Under the pieces are notes generated by a model, which was not told the DNA's origin, made no database searches, and saw only the letters and a program-made list of their open reading frames with translations. From positions 20,419,674 through 20,483,673 of the forward strand of contig OX393579.1 in NCBI GenBank assembly GCA_947652605.1: a DNA stretch of 64,000 nt, in the 5' to 3' direction. This DNA comes from Elmis aenea (lineage: Eukaryota > Arthropoda > Insecta > Coleoptera > Elmidae). Position numbers and translations under genes: made by a program. This document shows positions 49,901 to 60,000 of the stretch, in pieces (position 1 is the stretch's first letter; every line of letters begins with the position of its first letter).

Positions 49901-52900
49901 TTTTTACTTTTTTCTTGCTGCAGTTATTTAGCTGCTTGTTCTGCCAGTGTAAAAATTGTTCACTTGTTTTACAATAAAATGCAACTGCAATTAACAAATT
50001 ACTTTGGCTGTAAAATGTTACTGAGGTTTGTTCCAAAATAAGATAATTATTTCAAATTTTAAGAAATTCTAGTAAAAACATTGGTGTATAATCAATTTTA
50101 TGAAATCCATAAGGTAATTAGATTTTAACGTGTACCTATGTTGTATTTTAGCCTTAGTGTGCATTATATAATATTTATATTTTACTCTTTGAACTGCAAT
50201 AAAATGCAAACATAAAAGTCAACATTTAAAACTGCTTTTTATGTTCGATAATGCATTAAAAATATACAGAGATACGCAAAAGTATGGAAACAAACAAATA
50301 TCTACAAAACTGTTAAAATTATTCCGATGAAATTTGGTATCTGATGACCGTTATCGTATATTCCGGATTCGATAAAAACATTGAGGTTGCAATATGACTT
50401 CCGGTTCAACCGGAAAAGGACTCAAACTTTGAAATTTTAAATGGAACATCCTGTATATTTTTGTATTTTAGGATTCCTCTTGAAATTTACATTGTAAATG
50501 TTCAACGTTATATGGGTCTGAAGTCAACCGTTTTCGTTAAATTCACATTTTTATGAAAATTTTGAGTGATACAGCACTTTCAAAAATTTTCAACATTTAA
50601 GAACTTTGAAAAGACAATTAAATATTTTTCTAAACCTATGTTGGCAATAAGCTAATTAACACTTTGCAACAACTACATTTAAAAAATATTATACAGGGCG
50701 TTTTTTACGCTTGGTCAAACTTGTGAAACTTTAAACATCGATAACTAATTTTTCTTAAATACAACACTATATGTTTTTACATAGTCTTGTAGAAAATTTG
50801 ATTGTCTTTTAAAAACATTAACCGTGTTTTATACCTAAAACTGATATTTTTCGAGATATCGCGAATTTTATTGTAAATTATTAAGGCAATGTAATATTTT
50901 TGAGTAGTCTATAAGGGTAGACAGCAGTAATTTTGGAACAATTGAAAGTTAAAAACAAGAAAGTTATAATTTTATCTTTTCATTACGAATTTTCCACTTT
51001 TTTCAAAACGAAGATGTAATTTTACCAATCTTACGTTTATATCAAGGTTTCTTACAAAGGCCACAATATTTTTCATATAATTGATTTTATTCGTTTGCAA
51101 TGTCTATAAACCGATTGATAATGTATTGAGTAGGACGCGAAAAGAACGCTAATTTAAAAGAGTCACTGGCCAGTTTTATCTTTAAATTTGAAAACAATGG
51201 TTAGGGTCAAAACCGTTTTCGGTTGAACCTAAAATCCTACTGAAAAAAACACAAAAAATAGTTTACAGGATTTAATAATTGTCCCATGAATAAATGCAAT
51301 ATTTTCAGAAATCTCGATTTGAACGTAAAAATGGTAAAATTAAACCTACAGGATTAAAACAACTCGTAGGGTGAAAACAAAATTATTCTTCCAATTGTTC
51401 CAAAATTACCGCCGTCTACCTTCATCGCCTACTCGAAAATATTACGTTGCCCTAAAAATTTACCATGAAATTGCGATATCTCGAAAAGTATCAGTTTTTT
51501 TAGGTATAAAACATGGTTAATGTTTTTAAAAGACAATCAAATTTTCTACAAGACTACATACCTACTATGTAAAAACATATAAGGTGTTGTATTTAAGAAA
51601 ATTGAGAACGATGCTTAAAGTAGAAAATGATGTATCGCTCAAAATTTTCATAAAAATGTAAAAAACAGTTGACTAAAGACCCATAAAACCTGATAAATTT
51701 TTAAAGTAAATTTTAAGAGGAATCCAAAAATGTAAAAATATACAGAGTGTTCTACTTAAAATTTTAAAGTTTAAGTCAGTTTCCGGTTGAACCGGAAGTC
51801 GTATTGCAATCTCAGCATTTTCATCGAATTCGAAAATACGATAACGCTTAGGTTCAAAATTTCATTGTAGTATCTTTAATGATGTTTCAGATATTTGTCT
51901 GTTTCCATACCTTTGCGCATCCCTGTATAAAATGATTTATACTATATACATATATATTTAGCAGATTGTTATTTAAATCTTTTTTATGAATAGTCTTAAA
52001 TGAGCTGTTCATGGGCCAAATCGATTAACTCCACTTTTTGAATTTTTTTTACATTTTAGTGCCAAAGCTCTTGATTGATGCTTAACTTTTTATATTTCAA
52101 ATAACTTTGCTTAAAAATTAGGTTAAATACCACGAAATGACAAAAAAACTTTTGGCCGTCAAATAATAAACATTTTTTTTTTTCACAAAACCAATTATTT
52201 CTGGGAAATGCTATTTTATATATTTTATACTTCGTTGGATAAAAGATACACCTGTAATAATACATCCTTCAATGGTTATTTGAATTTAGATTTAAAAAGG
52301 AATTTCAAAAAAAGGCTGTTTACTATTTTATCAATTTTCTCTACTTTTTGTTTTGTAGGGTTAATCGATTTGGCAACTGAGCGGCTCAAATAATACTCCT
52401 ACTTTGTTTTTTTGATTTTGTACAGCTTTGCAACAAACTTACTTCCACACATACATGTACCTATACTTTTCCTAAATGTTGCAGACAGTTCAAATAGTTT
52501 TGTTAATGTTTTTTATTGGTTTTTGTGTTTTATTTGAAAACCATTTTATTTTTTAACATAAATGACAAGTAGATATAATTAACATACATTTATTGGATAT
52601 AGGATTGTGGCAGCTGGTAAAGCAGTCTTAGCCCTCGATGATGTAGTTCTTCTTGCACCAATTACTAAACCAGACAAAGTTGCCTGTGTGGGAATGAATT
52701 ACAAAGGTCACTGTGATGAAAAAAATATTCCGCACCCTGTAGAACCAACCATTTTCAGCAAATTCTCATCATGCATAGTAGGCCCATATGATAACATCGA
52801 ACTACCTAAAGTTAGCGAGGTTTGTAATATCTTTATTGTTTATGGTTAAAAAAGTTATCTTTATAATTATGTACAGAGAGTTGATTGGGAAGTGGAGCTA

Positions 52901-53815
52901 GCAATAGTTATTGGTAAAAAAGCAAAAACGGTACGACCTGATCAGGCCGAAGATTACATTTTTGGTTACACTCTTGCACAAGATATTAGTGCAAGAGATT
53001 GGCAGATGGAGAGAAATAATAAACAGTTTTTGCTTGGTAAATCGATGGATACATTTTGCCCTTTGGGACCGGCTGTGGTAACTAAAAATGCTATTGATGT
53101 TAGCAATTTACGGATCCAGTGTTCTGTTAATGGAGTAGTTAAACAAGATTCCACAACATCTGATGTGATTTTTAAGCCCAATATTATTGTTTCTTATTTG
53201 TCTCAGTAAGTATGATGTCATACGTTTATTTATTTTTTCATTGTGTATTTAGTTACAGCTTAATTAATGTATTTTTTTAAAGTAATCTAGATTATTTATT
53301 CGCATTAATTTTTCTAGTTTTTTTCTGTTAAATTAAAGTTTTAAATAATATAACAAACATAAACACTTTTTTTTGTATTGTTGTTACTGTTTTAGTTTGA
53401 CACGAAGGTAATATAATTCTATTCTAATCAACGTTGTACTTATTAGCAAGTTCTTCAAAAAATAATAAACATATTAACACTTTCTATGAGAACAATATAT
53501 CTATTTTAACACTTTTTAAAATAGGTTTTGAAGGTTGTTACATAATGAATAGTATTTTTAACCAAATTTGTAAATGTTTGACTAGTGCTTATTCTGGCGA
53601 CATTCTTAAATCATTAATACTGTACAAATGCATATTTTAACAATCCAAATTTTCTTTATTTTAGGATAATGACATTACTACCAGGTGACATAATACTTAC
53701 AGGCACACCTTCGGGTGTTGGACTGTACAGAAGTCCTCCAGAATTTCTTCGTAAAGGAGATGTGTTGGAAAGTGAAATTGAAGGCATTGGAAAAATGAAA
53801 AACGTTGTTGTATAA
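37691..53815 (+). CDS. FAHD2: FAHD2-type fumarylacetoacetate hydrolase domain protein, four exons
   Basis: Spliced CDS: 37691-37989, 52603-52819, 52877-53205, 53665-53815, giving 331 residues, close to vertebrate FAHD2A/B. All introns are GT-AG and phases agree (2, 0, 2). The protein carries the FAH catalytic fold: GMNYKGHC at residues 130-137 with the presumptive catalytic His136, metal-binding Glu177 and Glu179 in DWEVEL, Asp208 in AQDISARDW, and a C-terminal [14 protein letters not shown]. The first ~45 residues are rich in Lys, Arg and Ser with few acids, consistent with a mitochondrial presequence; the homologous domain starts at MRFVQFRA. The family acts as metal-dependent hydrolase/decarboxylase/tautomerase on acylpyruvate- or oxaloacetate-like substrates; the substrate here cannot be read from sequence. 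The first intron (14.6 kb) is packed with transposons. The gene is convergent with mRpL35. Confidence 0.95.
38967..39303. mobile_element. Two concentric palindromic MITEs
   Basis: The outer pair AAGCTGCGTTCACATA (about 38968) / TATGTAAACGCAGTT (about 39300) bears TTGCATTGTATTGTAGCG words and their complement. The inner pair TAGCGTTCACATAG (39042) / TATGTGAACGCTA (39220) shares almost the same centre (39135 and 39131). Flanking TTA on both sides of the outer element suggests PIF/Harbinger-type insertion. Confidence 0.7.
40852..42070 (+). mobile_element. hAT element with GGATTCG words and 8-bp duplication GGTACAGG
   Basis: TAGGGTTT opens the element and AAACCCTA closes it. GGTACAGG flanks both sides (40844-40851, 42071-42078), a perfect 8-bp hAT-type duplication. 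The subterminal regions are tandem CGGATTCGGATTCG. A transposase remnant lies inside, and an ACACCCTGTATA end (about 41780) of another family is present too. 1,219 bp. Confidence 0.88.
41072..41320 (+). pseudogene. hAT transposase C-terminal remnant
   Basis: The frame ends [20 protein letters not shown], equivalent to the hAT block in which Pro-x-[ST]-x-x-[SN]-E-R-x-FS begins the dimerisation region. The following FS..G and RNRL parts are lost. It sits inside the element at 40852-42070 and is probably its own decayed transposase. Confidence 0.55.
42074..43232. repeat. Region bounded by ACAGGGTGTCCC and GGGACACCCTGT ends
   Basis: The left end ACAGGGTGTCCCCG (42074) and right end TTTGGGACACCCTGTATA (43214-43232) face each other, but the sequences just inside do not pair. 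They look like arms of two different members of the TATACAGGGTG family. The right arm includes CCGACCTCGTTAGCGAGATCC, related to the arms at 58.3 and 59.2 kb. Confidence 0.5.
43311..43663. mobile_element. Short hAT element, 8-bp duplication GCTATAAC
   Basis: CAGTGGTGAGCT at the left and AGCTCACCACTG at the right are perfect 12-bp TIRs. GCTATAAC flanks both ends (43303-43310, 43664-43671). Subterminal GGGCTCGC/GCGAGCCC words recur. 353 bp, non-coding. Confidence 0.92.
44908..45105. repeat. hAT-like terminus pair (Charlie8-like ends)
   Basis: CAGGGCTGTCCGACTTCTG (44908) and, inverted, CATAGTCTGTCCAACTGG (about 45105) with GGGCCGGATATGGCCCGCG just inside the right end resemble non-autonomous relatives of the Charlie8/GTF2IRD2 hAT group. 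No clear 8-bp duplication. Confidence 0.5.
46509..47218. repeat. Arms of the TATACAGGGTG family
   Basis: ACAGGGTGGTCCAAATTCG begins at 46509 and a CACCCTGTATG end lies at 47209-47219. The interior does not form a clear palindrome, so these may be two truncated elements. The left arm shares GGTATCTCGGT with elements in the Mic60 intron. Confidence 0.5.
47910..48418. mobile_element. Third layer: palindromic MITE with CGGTGG words, TTA duplication
   Basis: AGGTCTCCACAGACCGACGC (about 47909) pairs with GCGTCGGTCTGTGGAGACCT (ending about 48418). TTA flanks both sides. GGCGGTGGCGGT words follow on the left and their complement on the right. Confidence 0.85.
48006..48370. mobile_element. Innermost layer: palindromic MITE with CGAACGAACG words, TAA duplication
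   Basis: AGGTGCATTTAAATCAGAGC (about 48006) pairs with GCTCTGATTTAAATGCACCT (ending about 48370). TAA flanks both ends. Subterminal CGAACGAACGAACG arrays pair with CGTTCGTTCG on the other side. The 145-codon minus-strand frame 47961-48398 runs across layers and is not a gene. Confidence 0.85.
48879..50262. other. AT-rich intronic spacer
   Basis: No exon, repeat or element recognised apart from a short TG/TA run at about 49366-49400. Confidence 0.4.
50263..51929. mobile_element. 1.66-kb foldback element (very long hairpin)
   Basis: TACAGAGATACGCAAAAGTA at the left pairs with TACCTTTGCGCATCCCTGTA at the right. Pairing blocks continue inward, for example CTTCCGGTTCAACCGG (50398) with CCGGTTGAACCGGAAG (51784), TTTAAAAACATTAACC (50810) with GGTTAATGTTTTTAAA (51514), and AATTTTGGAACAATTG (50931) with CAATTGTTCCAAAATT (51391). 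Arms are about 700-750 nt with a centre near 51100. Non-coding. Confidence 0.85.
52603..52819 (+). CDS. FAHD2: FAHD2 exon 2 (catalytic His motif)
   Basis: The acceptor is the AG at 52601-52602. The exon carries [20 protein letters not shown] and the following [19 protein letters not shown], both hallmark FAHD2 segments. It ends phase 0 at the GAG before the donor GTTTGT at 52820. Confidence 0.93.
52877..53205 (+). CDS. FAHD2: FAHD2 exon 3 (metal-binding residues)
   Basis: A 57-nt intron (52820-52876) separates it from exon 2. The exon begins [15 protein letters not shown], which holds the two metal-ligand glutamates, and includes [20 protein letters not shown] and [12 protein letters not shown]. 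It ends in a split Gln codon before the donor GTAAGT at 53206. An antisense open frame at 52966-53181 is a shadow. Confidence 0.95.
53665..53815 (+). CDS. FAHD2: FAHD2 exon 4 (C-terminus)
   Basis: The acceptor TTTTAG ends at 53664. The exon encodes [18 protein letters not shown], then a [13 protein letters not shown] tail and a TAA stop at 53813-53815. The ending matches the usual FAHD2 C-terminus in length and sequence. Confidence 0.95.
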
Positions 53816-53879
53816 AATTGCTTGTAAAAATGATATTCATATGTTACTTTTATATTTTATAATGTGCTTCCTATTGGGA

Positions 53880-53942
53880 AATAAAATTAGCATTGTTTTA
53901 TAGTGGCTAATTTTGGGGCCAAAATGTTGTTTCAATAATAAA
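53880..53942 (+). promoter_or_regulatory. Candidate polyadenylation signals of FAHD2
   Basis: AATAAA occurs at 53880-53885 (65 nt after the stop) and again at 53937-53942. Both are plausible cleavage signals for a short 3' UTR; which is used cannot be told from sequence. Confidence 0.5.
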
Positions 53943-55998
53943 GTTTTAAAAATAAAGAAACATAATATGTAAATAAATTGTATAATTTGACAGCACTTTT
54001 AAAATAAATCTATTTTTATAAACACCAGTTGATGTTTAATTTTAAATATTTATTAAATTCTTAAATGGTTAGTTAACATTGCCAAAAGTGACTACTTCTG
54101 AATCAATCATCAAAAAACTTAAATAAAAAATTAATAAACCCATCATAAAGTTTCAATTGTAATATAAATGTAATTTTTAGGTTTCTCAAACAGCTTAAAA
54201 GTAAAATCAGTAAATTTTTTTGTAAAGAAAAATATTTAAATCAAGATATTTTCTTATTATCTTGTATTATTTGTTAACTTGTTACTAGAACTTTTAGGCC
54301 CATATGTGAAAAATTTGCTTGGCCTCCCTGATTTAAAACATCCAAGGAAAAAGTGAAAAGCAAAAAAATTCGAAGGTCTCAAAAGCCAACTTTTTGAAAA
54401 TGATGGCAGCTCTGGAATAATTATTAAACAATATAAGCACGTGCTTAGGTCACCAAGGCAGAAGAGGGAAACAAAATTTTTTTGTTTGACAAACTGTAAA
54501 GTTGTTTTTCCGTCGATTAAGTTTAAGAAGGATGAAATTTGAGACCTCGGTCCGGTCCTGTGCTTAGAACATCAGATGGTCTTAATCTGGCTCTGCTTTT
54601 TGGGGGTTAATTGTTTTTAGAATTTTTTTTCACCGGGATATGTATGGTGGACAAATAAATAAATAACAGCATAACTTACAGACTGTAAGACAAACAGGCC
54701 CATAGGTAGACACAAAAGTATTACGCTAAAAGCTTATCCTAATTTACTCGCTCACAGATCTGAATTATTTAATAATTACAGAAAAATAAATATGAGCCCT
54801 AATATAAATAATATATCGTCTCACCTTAAAATATATGTATTATATATGTATATGGTTTTCAGAGTCAAAAATCACTTTCAGTTTCTATTTTCGTTTCTAA
54901 TTTAAAGTTTAAATATGCAAATCGAGTTCAGCAGAATGTCTAAGGGCCCCCTACGGCTCTGGACCTTTATGCGACGGCATACCTTGAATACACCTATTTA
55001 TGCTACTACTGATCACTATAAAATAAACCATTTAACAAGTTTGTTAACATAATGTTAATGTCTTAAAGTAGATTTAGTGAGTGTGAAGCAGGTTTTCTAA
55101 AACAATTTGTAAAAGGGATTATACTACTTGCTTAATTTTGGTAATGAGTTGCTTAAATTGCTTAGATTAGTAAATTTACAACTTAAATCCAGAGCTTTAA
55201 ATGTTTTTTTTTTTACAAAACTTTGATTCCTAAAACCTGAAAAGCAACCCACACATATTTCAGTTCAATTTCTGTTTTAATAAATAAACTTGTTTATGTA
55301 CTACTTTGTGAAAATGTGTCTTTTATGAAATTACTGGAGCTTCCAAAATATATTTGATTAGAATTAATGAATATTTCAATTAGTTTCATTAAGTTTTCTG
55401 TCAAATTTGCTTTTAAAGTACATATTACAAATTTTTACAAGAATAGTTTTAAAATTGCCTCAAAAAAGGGATAAATTTGTTAATTCTTTCTTGATAGGCA
55501 TTTTTTAGGACAACCTTGGTGAAGATAATTACCAAAAATCTAAACTAAACATGTGCTTTTGGGAGTAATAATTTTTTATCCACTTAAGTTTAACCCTTAA
55601 CTGGTTAAGTGTTGTGTAGGTATAACAATTCCCAACACCGAAGTAGTAGCCACTATCATGTTACATATTTTACCATGCTTTCAAAATTTTACTTTTACTA
55701 ATAACTATTCATGTACATTTAGCATGATAAAACTATGAGAGATCGTCATCGTTTAAGACTGACCTACTAAACTAGAAGCAGCTATCCTTAAAAAAATTAT
55801 AAAAAATTTGATTAAAAAAAACTCTCAATAAACTTGACTATCACATTATGCTTAAACAAAAATATGTTCAAAGAACCATATGCTGTTGCCTATTTCATTA
55901 TTTCTTCGACATAATCATAAAATGAAAAACATTGTATTTATACAATCTTTATAATATTAACAGTAAGTAACAAACAATTTCATTTAACACTATGCGAA
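53943..55998. other. Convergent intergenic spacer between FAHD2 and mRpL35
   Basis: AT-rich. 54290-54560 is somewhat GC-richer and may be a decayed repeat (GGCCCATATGTGAAAAATTT-like), but I could not classify it. No gene found. Confidence 0.4.
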
Positions 55999-56880
55999 CT
56001 ATCCTTGACTACGTGGATAGTAAGGTTTTGGAATTTTGTAAGTGTTTTCAAATTCTTCTCTGGTGTGGTAAGGTTCGTAAATGTCATCTACATAATATTT
56101 TGGCTTTCTCCAATAACTACCAACCATTGCATCTAACAGCTTGGATTGTGTACCATTACATAATACATGTTGACGAACTCTGCGTCTTCTTGCTGGGCTT
56201 TTCTTCCACAAACGTTTGTGTCTGCCTGCTATAGTTCGCACCCAACCACCCCAGTTTAAGCGGTAAAATCTTCGTAAAACAGTTTTCACTGATTTTCGTT
56301 TACCTTTTCTTAGGGAAAATTTTGTTACAGTACGGTTTATATTATTACTGATTTCCTGCAGTTTCGTATTTTGAAGAAGGCTTGGCTGAGATGGTTTTAA
56401 AGAGTTTGTGAGCAAACTTGAACCAAAGTTCCGGTTACTTGGACATAAAAGTGTTGTCAATTGGTTATTGATGCTGCAGTATGAATTGTAAGTTTGTGTT
56501 AAGGCTCGCGAAGTGCGAAAAGCTAAAAAAAAATTAAATTACAATTCGTACAGGGAATTTTCTTGTCATTTTGTTTTTGTACATGCAATAACAATGGCCG
56601 GTATACATCGTTGCTATAGCAAAAAAGAGATAAAAACATAAAACTATGTCTGTGATAGATTCATAAAAACATGACGAGTGTGTAACCAAAACATAACCTA
56701 GTTAACATTTCAGTAAAACAAATGCTTTTTGTAAAATTATATTTGACAGAACGTGAGACTGATTTTCATTTATCCTTCATAAGTACAGTAAATTTCATAA
56801 CAAACTAGAACAATTAATCAAAATCCTTGTTAATATTTGTCAAAATATAAAAACTCACCTCTAATCAACACACGCAACAT
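55999..56880 (-). CDS. mRpL35: Mitochondrial ribosomal protein bL35m
   Basis: Two exons on the minus strand: 56880-56859 (22 nt, ATG LRVLIR plus one base) and 56522-55999, joined across a 336-nt GT-AG intron; together 181 residues. The bL35 core is recognisable in the middle: RKGKRKSVKTVLRRFYRLNWG, written here in part, then GRHKRLWKK and the Arg-rich ARRRRVRQHVLC. The N-terminus (MLRVLIRAFRTSRALTQ) is a classic amphipathic mitochondrial targeting sequence. The C-terminal extension, with DIYEPYHTREEFE and KIPKPYYPRSQG, matches the animal mitochondrial form rather than bacterial L35, which is only about 65 residues. Role: component of the mitochondrial large ribosomal subunit. The gene is head to head with Mic60 and convergent with FAHD2. 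Confidence 0.94.
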
Positions 56881-56968
56881 TCCGCATTCAGATTTTGTTC
56901 TGGCACTTACACGTAAGGTAGTTTGGGTATTTTGATACAGTGCGCTTCCAAACTGGGTGCCCCTAAAA
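56881..56968. promoter_or_regulatory. Probable bidirectional promoter between mRpL35 and Mic60
   Basis: Only 88 bp separate the mRpL35 start codon (minus strand, 56880-56878) from the Mic60 start codon (plus strand, 56969). Both genes encode mitochondrial inner-compartment proteins, so the 5' UTRs and core promoters must lie in or overlap this stretch. It has no obvious TATA box and is richer in GC than the flanks. Divergent sharing is inferred from spacing alone. Confidence 0.65.
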
Positions 56969-57013
56969 ATGTACAGAATTGTAAGAAGAATTCCAATACA
57001 TGGAATAGCTAAG
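56969..57013 (+). CDS. Mic60: Mic60 exon 1 (presequence start)
   Basis: The ATG at 56969 opens MYRIVRRIPIHGIAK, basic and free of acids, ending phase 0 at a canonical GTAAGT donor (57014). The next exon starts phase 0 at 57280 (acceptor TTTTAG) and continues in frame, which supports the start choice. Confidence 0.82.
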
Positions 57014-60000
57014 GTAAGTGGATTATCATTAGAGGTATGAAATCAAAAACTAGCGTTTTAAGGGTGTTATGTCATAATATATGTCATGTGATTTTGAATT
57101 TTTTTTTGACTTGGTTGATGGTACATTCAATATAAGCCCTTAACAACAAAATCCTGTTGTAGTAAAATAAAAATAAAAATTTGAGTGGTTTCTAGTGAAT
57201 ACAAAAAAAAAGATTTTAGTGATTTCTAGTGTTTGTTGTCTTAGGTCATACTTTATTTTAGATGTGTTGTATATTTTAGAAATACACTAGAACATCAAAA
57301 GTATGCAAACCTGTTCGACATTATTCAAGTAAAGAGAAGAGTTTATGCCCTCCTCCTCCATCATCATCGGGGAACTCTGGTACACTTTATACAATAGGGG
57401 CATTTGCTTTGGTTGGAGGGGCAACTATAGGATATGCAAAACATGATCCAGAATTTCGAGAATGGCTAATCATAAAAGCTCCGTTTATGGATGATGTTAT
57501 TAAATTTATTTTCCAAGAAGAAAAAACTTACTTTGAGAGTATCATAGCAGCACTAGACTTCATAAAAACCTCATTTTTAGAACTTTGTTTTGGAGAGACT
57601 GCGGCGGTTAAGAAACGTTCACAAATTGACGATAAATCCAAAGAATATACTCGTATGTATTAAAAAATGCTAAGCTTGCTTTTGTGACTAACTCTATTTA
57701 TCCACCAGCACCTAGTGCTGCCTTTGGCCCCCTTGCAAAAAAAACGAAAGCACCAGAGGAGACATATGCTGAAATACGTATTGAAAGAAAAGATTCAACC
57801 GATGAGCCCCCTACAGTTTCAATAGGTAACGGGTCAATTAAAATTCTTAGTAATAACGTCTTTACAATTAGAGGTTCGCCTTTGGTAAGTAAATTAATCA
57901 CTTATAAACGTATGTAATCAACACATCACAAGTGGGGACCACACAAATCAGGCAAGTAAAACAAAACCTGGACATAAATGTTGCAGGAAAAACACCCGGT
58001 GCACATTTTTTTAGTTTTCTAGCGTTTTGAGCCAAAAAACAGTAACTTAATCTTTAAAACAAATACTAACTTATAATTCATCTAAAGTGTAGGGTATTGA
58101 AGGCCTGGGAATGTTTCACATACTCTTAAAAAATTTCATGGCACACTAGATACGGTTGATGAACCAAAATTAGGCAACACTTTAAATGCAAAGAATCCCT
58201 GTTATAATTATTGACAAAAAAATTTTGTTGAGGGAGAAGATGTTCATAGTTTTTTGGAGTATACCGGGTGGTGCATTTTTCGATGCTCACCATTGGTTTC
58301 TTGAAAACGGTAAGAGATACAAGGTCGGTTAAATTAGAGAAAAGCTGCACATTTTTATGGTGTTGAGAATCTAGAAAGAAATCCTAAATATATTGACTCG
58401 TTTTTTAGTTATTAAAAAAAAAAAAATGAAAAATGTGATTTTAGAAAAATTGACGCTATTTAATTTAAACTTGGTAACTTTATGTTTCTGACCATCCTGG
58501 GTTTGATGACGGTAACAGAAATTTTCTAAGCCTTCTAGATTTCACGTTGCGATAGTCAACTTTTTTATTTCTTATGGCCGCCATATTGGATTTTTACACC
58601 ATCAGACAGACGGAAAAATTTACTTTTTAGATTGGTAACTAACATAAGCTTTTCTTTCAAAAAATTGTTGAAATTTAAAAATTTGTATAAATAATTTATA
58701 AAATCGTGAATGCTCTGAAAAACAATTAAAACTATGATATAAATAAAAGTGACAGAACACTTTATTGTTGTTGGAAACAAATTTGGAAGATATAACATAT
58801 TATGTTAAACGAATTGCCTATATTAACAATTATATTATTATTATATAAATTATTTATACAAATTTTCAAATTTCAACTTTTTTTTTTGAAAGAAAAAGAT
58901 TATGTTAGTTACCAATCTAAAGAGCTAATTTTTTTGTCTGTCTGATGGTGTAAAAATCCAATATGGCAGCCATAAGAAATAAAAAAGTTGACTGTCGCAA
59001 TTTGAAATCTAGAAGGCTTAGAAAAATTCTGTTAACGTCATCAAACCCAGGATGGTCAAAAATATAAAGTTACCAAGTTTAAATTAAATAGCGTTAGTGG
59101 TACGGAAAATAATAATTTTTTTCTAAAATCACATTTTTCAGTTTTTTTGTAATAACTAAAAAACGAGTCAATATATTTAGGATTTCTTTCTAGATTCTCA
59201 ACACCATAAAAATGTGCAGCTTTTCTCTAATTTAACTGACCTTGTATCTCTTACCGTTTCCAAGATAGCAAAGGTGAGCATCGAAAAATGCATCACCCTG
59301 TATAGCGTGGTCCAAATTCGACTGATGGGGTATCTCGGTTACCATAACAGCTAGAAAAAATCTAGTATATATAGGGTGTCACACAAAAAACGCCGCAAGC
59401 TGTAACTCCGTTATTTGTGGTCCGATTTTGTTGAACATAAAACTAAATGAAATGGCTCCTCAAATACTATAAACTGAATTAGATTTCAATTTTTTTCAAG
59501 GTCAACTTAAATGTCAAACGATAGTCAATTTTTTTTTTCCAAATGGCACCATCTATTTTTTTTTACTAAATCTGGTAGACATTATTTTTCTGAATTCAAT
59601 GATGTTAATTTTAGTGCAAAACTAATAAGAAATAAAAAATAAAAGTTTAACTAAAATAGGTTAGGTTTCACAAAATTTTCAAGCGTGCCGTGGAAAACAA
59701 AAAAATCCAAATCAACAAATATCATTTAAATACCATCTAACTACCACACTGATGGTATTTAAATGATATTTGTTGATTAAGATTTTTTTGTATTCCACGC
59801 AGGGCTCGAAACCGAAAAAAAATTTGGTTAACGGTTAACCGAAATCGAGAACTTTATTTTTATAACGGTTTTTGTTGAAAAACCGGTTTTATTCGTAAAA
59901 AACCGGTTTTTAAAATTTACATCAGGAATGCAAAGTATGAAAAGATATTATTTATTTATAATTTTATAATAAATGTACAATCAAGAGTTCAGTAATGACT

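Larger units (their letters stand above)
37990..52602 (+). other. FAHD2 intron 1 (14.6 kb), transposon-rich
   Basis: GT at 37990 and AG at 52601-52602. It carries at least two complete short hAT elements, two concentric palindromes and a 1.66-kb foldback, all described separately. Between them (39304-40843, 43672-46508, 51930-52602) I see only AT-rich sequence and transposon ends such as CAGTGGCGTAGC at 38317 and 38439. Confidence 0.85.

Noticed and set aside
52966..53181. Antisense open frame over FAHD2 exon 3
   Set aside because: Shadow of a strongly conserved coding exon on the other strand.
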